Virus record (IMG/VR): IMGVR_UViG_3300025543_000229
Coordinates: 1-23,055 of that record
Strand: one strand, 5' to 3'
Length of the DNA stretch: 23,055 bases
Origin: a virus
Made by a program: the position numbers and the translations under genes. Position 1 is the first letter of the stretch. The number at the start of each line of letters is the position of its first letter. Below the pieces are notes generated by a model, which was not told the origin of the DNA, made no database searches, and saw only the letters and a program-made list of their open reading frames with translations. This document shows, one piece after another, positions 21,594-23,055 of the stretch.

Positions 21594-22789
21594 TACGCTG
21601 CCTCTTGAATGTTGATTGTCTTACCCACTGGTGCGGTTATCTTGTTCTGATTAGCGATAGCCCATAGCACTGGTACATTCCACACGCCCCAGTTATTAAC
21701 CTCGCCATCGGTCAGCATCAACACGAACTCTGGGTCGATGCCCTTCTCTTTAAGGTACGCAGGTACACAGGCAGGGTCAGTACCACCCCCACCTATCGGC
21801 TTGGTCTCATGCTCGAAGTTACGAAAGGACTGAGCGTCATACTCCTCGTGCGCCCCCACTACTCCGTCCCAATACAGCACGTGCACCTTGTCGATGTTCA
21901 GGGTCAGTGCGATCTTCTTGACCTCACCCACCACGCGCCCCATCGCGTTCTCGAAGAACATAGAACCCGAAGCGTCCAATGCAAACACCGCCTCGCGTAT
22001 GCTCTTGCCCTCTAGGGTAGGCATGATGATCCCCATGTGCAGGAATCTCCTGTTGGGTCTACGCCATGTACTCACCTCCTTAGCTGCACAGCTAGACCGA
22101 AAGAACTCTGCCATCTCGTTCTCCCATCGAACCTTACTCTGGAGTAGTTCATTAATACCTAGAGGGGAGTTCTTACCCCCAGCACCCGCCTTCTTTGCTG
22201 CCATCTGCCCCTGTCTAAGAGCTTGCTTAACGTCCTGTTCCAGTTGTTGTGCTTCTTCCTTGCTAAGCTTCGCGCCCGAATCCCAATCGTGCTCATCGAA
22301 GTTGTCTCCGCTTGGGTCTTTACCGTCCTCTTGCTGCTGCTGTAGGTCTTTGAATATCTTGGGCACAGTCCACCCATCGTATTTGGAGTCGTGCAGACCT
22401 ATGGTGTTACCCTCTGCATCTCTAGGCATAGCAACAAGCCTACCGCTAGGGTCAGCCGCAAGTATCTTGCCGTTAATCCAGAAGTCACACGCCATGTTCG
22501 CTAGTTTGGCGTCCAACAAATACAACGGACGATAAGTAGTCGGGTGTCGTGCCGCCTTGTGCATGTTCTCGTGGATGATTACGAACCCAACATAGAGCTT
22601 GTTGAACCCTAGCGTCTCGGTGAGAAACTCCACACCGTAAGTCTCGTTACGCCCATCGGTACATGCACTGGGGAACCCCTCCTCAAGAACAGTCTTGCCC
22701 ATCATCATGACGCCGCTAAGCTCAGCGAATTCCTTACTCCGCATAAGAGCTATCTTTGTGGCTTTGAATTTACGCTCAAGTGTTTGCAT
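21593..22789 (-). CDS. VWA-like protein with N-terminal HExxH metallopeptidase-like domain (DUF2201 type)
   Basis: 398 aa. The N-terminal domain has VIIHENMHKAARH with the H73-E-x-x-H77 zinc motif and a downstream ACDFWIN (D102), as in DUF2201 N-terminal regions. A Gln/Lys-rich linker (145-200) follows. The C-terminal VWA domain has an intact MIDAS: DASGS (272-276), GGGGTDP (T337) and LMLTDGE (D361). Such proteins work with MoxR-family AAA+ ATPases, the pair acting as a metal-dependent remodelling or insertion device. In this phage the partner would be encoded just upstream, where the gene running off the window lies. TAATG junctions join it to both neighbours. Confidence 0.88.
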   Translation of the reverse strand: MQTLERKFKATKIALMRSKEFAELSGVMMMGKTVLEEGFPSACTDGRNETYGVEFLTETLGFNKLYVGFVIIHENMHKAARHPTTYRPLYLLDAKLANMACDFWINGKILAADPSGRLVAMPRDAEGNTIGLHDSKYDGWTVPKIFKDLQQQQEDGKDPSGDNFDEHDWDSGAKLSKEEAQQLEQDVKQALRQGQMAAKKAGAGGKNSPLGINELLQSKVRWENEMAEFFRSSCAAKEVSTWRRPNRRFLHMGIIMPTLEGKSIREAVFALDASGSMFFENAMGRVVGEVKKIALTLNIDKVHVLYWDGVVGAHEEYDAQSFRNFEHETKPIGGGGTDPACVPAYLKEKGIDPEFVLMLTDGEVNNWGVWNVPVLWAIANQNKITAPVGKTINIQEAA

Positions 22790-23055
22790 TACAGTAAGTC
22801 CTCGTTGTCTCGCGCCCAGTCAGTGAACGCTCGGTTAGTGAATGCGATCTTGCTCTTGGTCTTGTGTCGCGCAAGGTTGATGCAGAATATGCACTGCCAC
22901 TCCTCGTCTGCTCGGCGTAGGTAAGTAAGGATTGCACCGAGGTTCTCCGCTGTAACTCGCTCTAGTAATCCGAAGGTCAACACTGCGAGTGCGCCGGGGT
23001 CTTCCGGTATGCGTGTTGTACTGGGTTTACTCTCAATATCAGCAAAAGGAGGCAG
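22789..23055 (-). CDS. C-terminal part of a gene running off the window, possibly the MoxR-like AAA+ ATPase
   Basis: The frame is open from the right edge (23055) to TAA 22791-22789, giving at least 88 residues; the true start is outside. The visible end contains a polar TTRIPEDPGALA linker, helix LLERVTAENLGAILTYLRRA, the Cys-bearing EEWQCIFCIN and KIAFTNRAFTDWARDNEDLL. No Walker motifs fall in this part. Gene order next to a DUF2201-type VWA protein suggests a MoxR-type ATPase or an accessory of it, but this piece alone does not show it. Confidence 0.6.
   Translation of the reverse strand: MPPFADIESKPSTTRIPEDPGALAVLTFGLLERVTAENLGAILTYLRRADEEWQCIFCINLARHKTKSKIAFTNRAFTDWARDNEDLL

Noticed and set aside
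21888-22535. Long + strand ORF of 215 aa
   Set aside because: It lies wholly antisense to the VWA gene, which has intact catalytic motifs; its Ser/Cys/Leu-rich composition is typical of a shadow frame.

Overview
The window reads as part of the genome of a tailed double-stranded DNA phage (Caudoviricetes). It holds one giant virion-type gene on the + strand facing about 17.6 kb of tightly packed, mostly small replication and nucleotide-metabolism genes on the - strand. Family A DNA polymerase, an AEP-type primase-helicase, an SNF2-like helicase, a probable ssDNA-binding protein, several small nucleases, a SleB-type lytic hydrolase, DUF3310 and many short orphan ORFs are a phage set. No integrase, tRNA, rRNA, insertion sequence or CRISPR array is visible. 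The gene content (polymerase with Leu at the position equivalent to E. coli Pol I 762, PLxRFG-type giant protein, MoxR-associated VWA protein) suggests an environmental, probably aquatic, phage of a Gram-negative host; that host assignment is inference.

Layout. 1-5461 (+): 3' part of a giant protein of more than 1800 aa with a HEAVH metallopeptidase motif and a PLxRFG/large-polyvalent-protein C-terminus, probably packaged in the capsid and injected. At 5458-5461 its stop codon interlocks with the stop of the last - strand gene. 5458-10134 (-): a replication unit started by a strong sigma70-like promoter (10107-10134): small ORF, ssDNA-binding protein, HTH protein, primase-helicase, small conserved ORF. 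10131-15474 (-): a chain of overlapping genes: small basic ORF, a fusion of an XRE-type HTH with sigma70 region 4, a GKGSKRRP small protein, DUF3310, two tiny ORFs, SleB hydrolase, SNase nuclease, Cas4-like PD-(D/E)XK nuclease, an acidic small protein, HNH nuclease and SNF2 helicase. 15475-15626 is the largest gap without a confident gene. 15627-18030 (-): DNA polymerase, a small ORF and a VRR-NUC nuclease, transcribed from a promoter at 18038-18065 that immediately follows an intrinsic terminator (18069-18093). 18126-23055 (-): an accessory region with a probable MoxR-ATPase partner module (VWA/HExxH protein, plus a gene running off the window edge), four unrecognised proteins and a 54-aa ribbon-helix-helix protein.

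The most distinctive signal is a palindromic element present three times (centres 18118, 20109, 21317). It is built around CTAACA-S-TGTTAG and shares 24 of 27 invariant bases. Two copies sit directly before genes and continue into nearly identical ribosome-binding sites (GGAGAACGACA then ATG). The third closes the operon, overlaps the end of the ribbon-helix-helix gene and abuts the terminator. Together they look like a dedicated phage regulatory circuit. Candidate binding proteins encoded in the window are the ribbon-helix-helix protein, the XRE-sigma4 fusion and the small HTH protein.

Almost every neighbouring pair on the - strand is joined by ATGA, TAATG or short overlaps, so translation is probably coupled along polycistronic messages.
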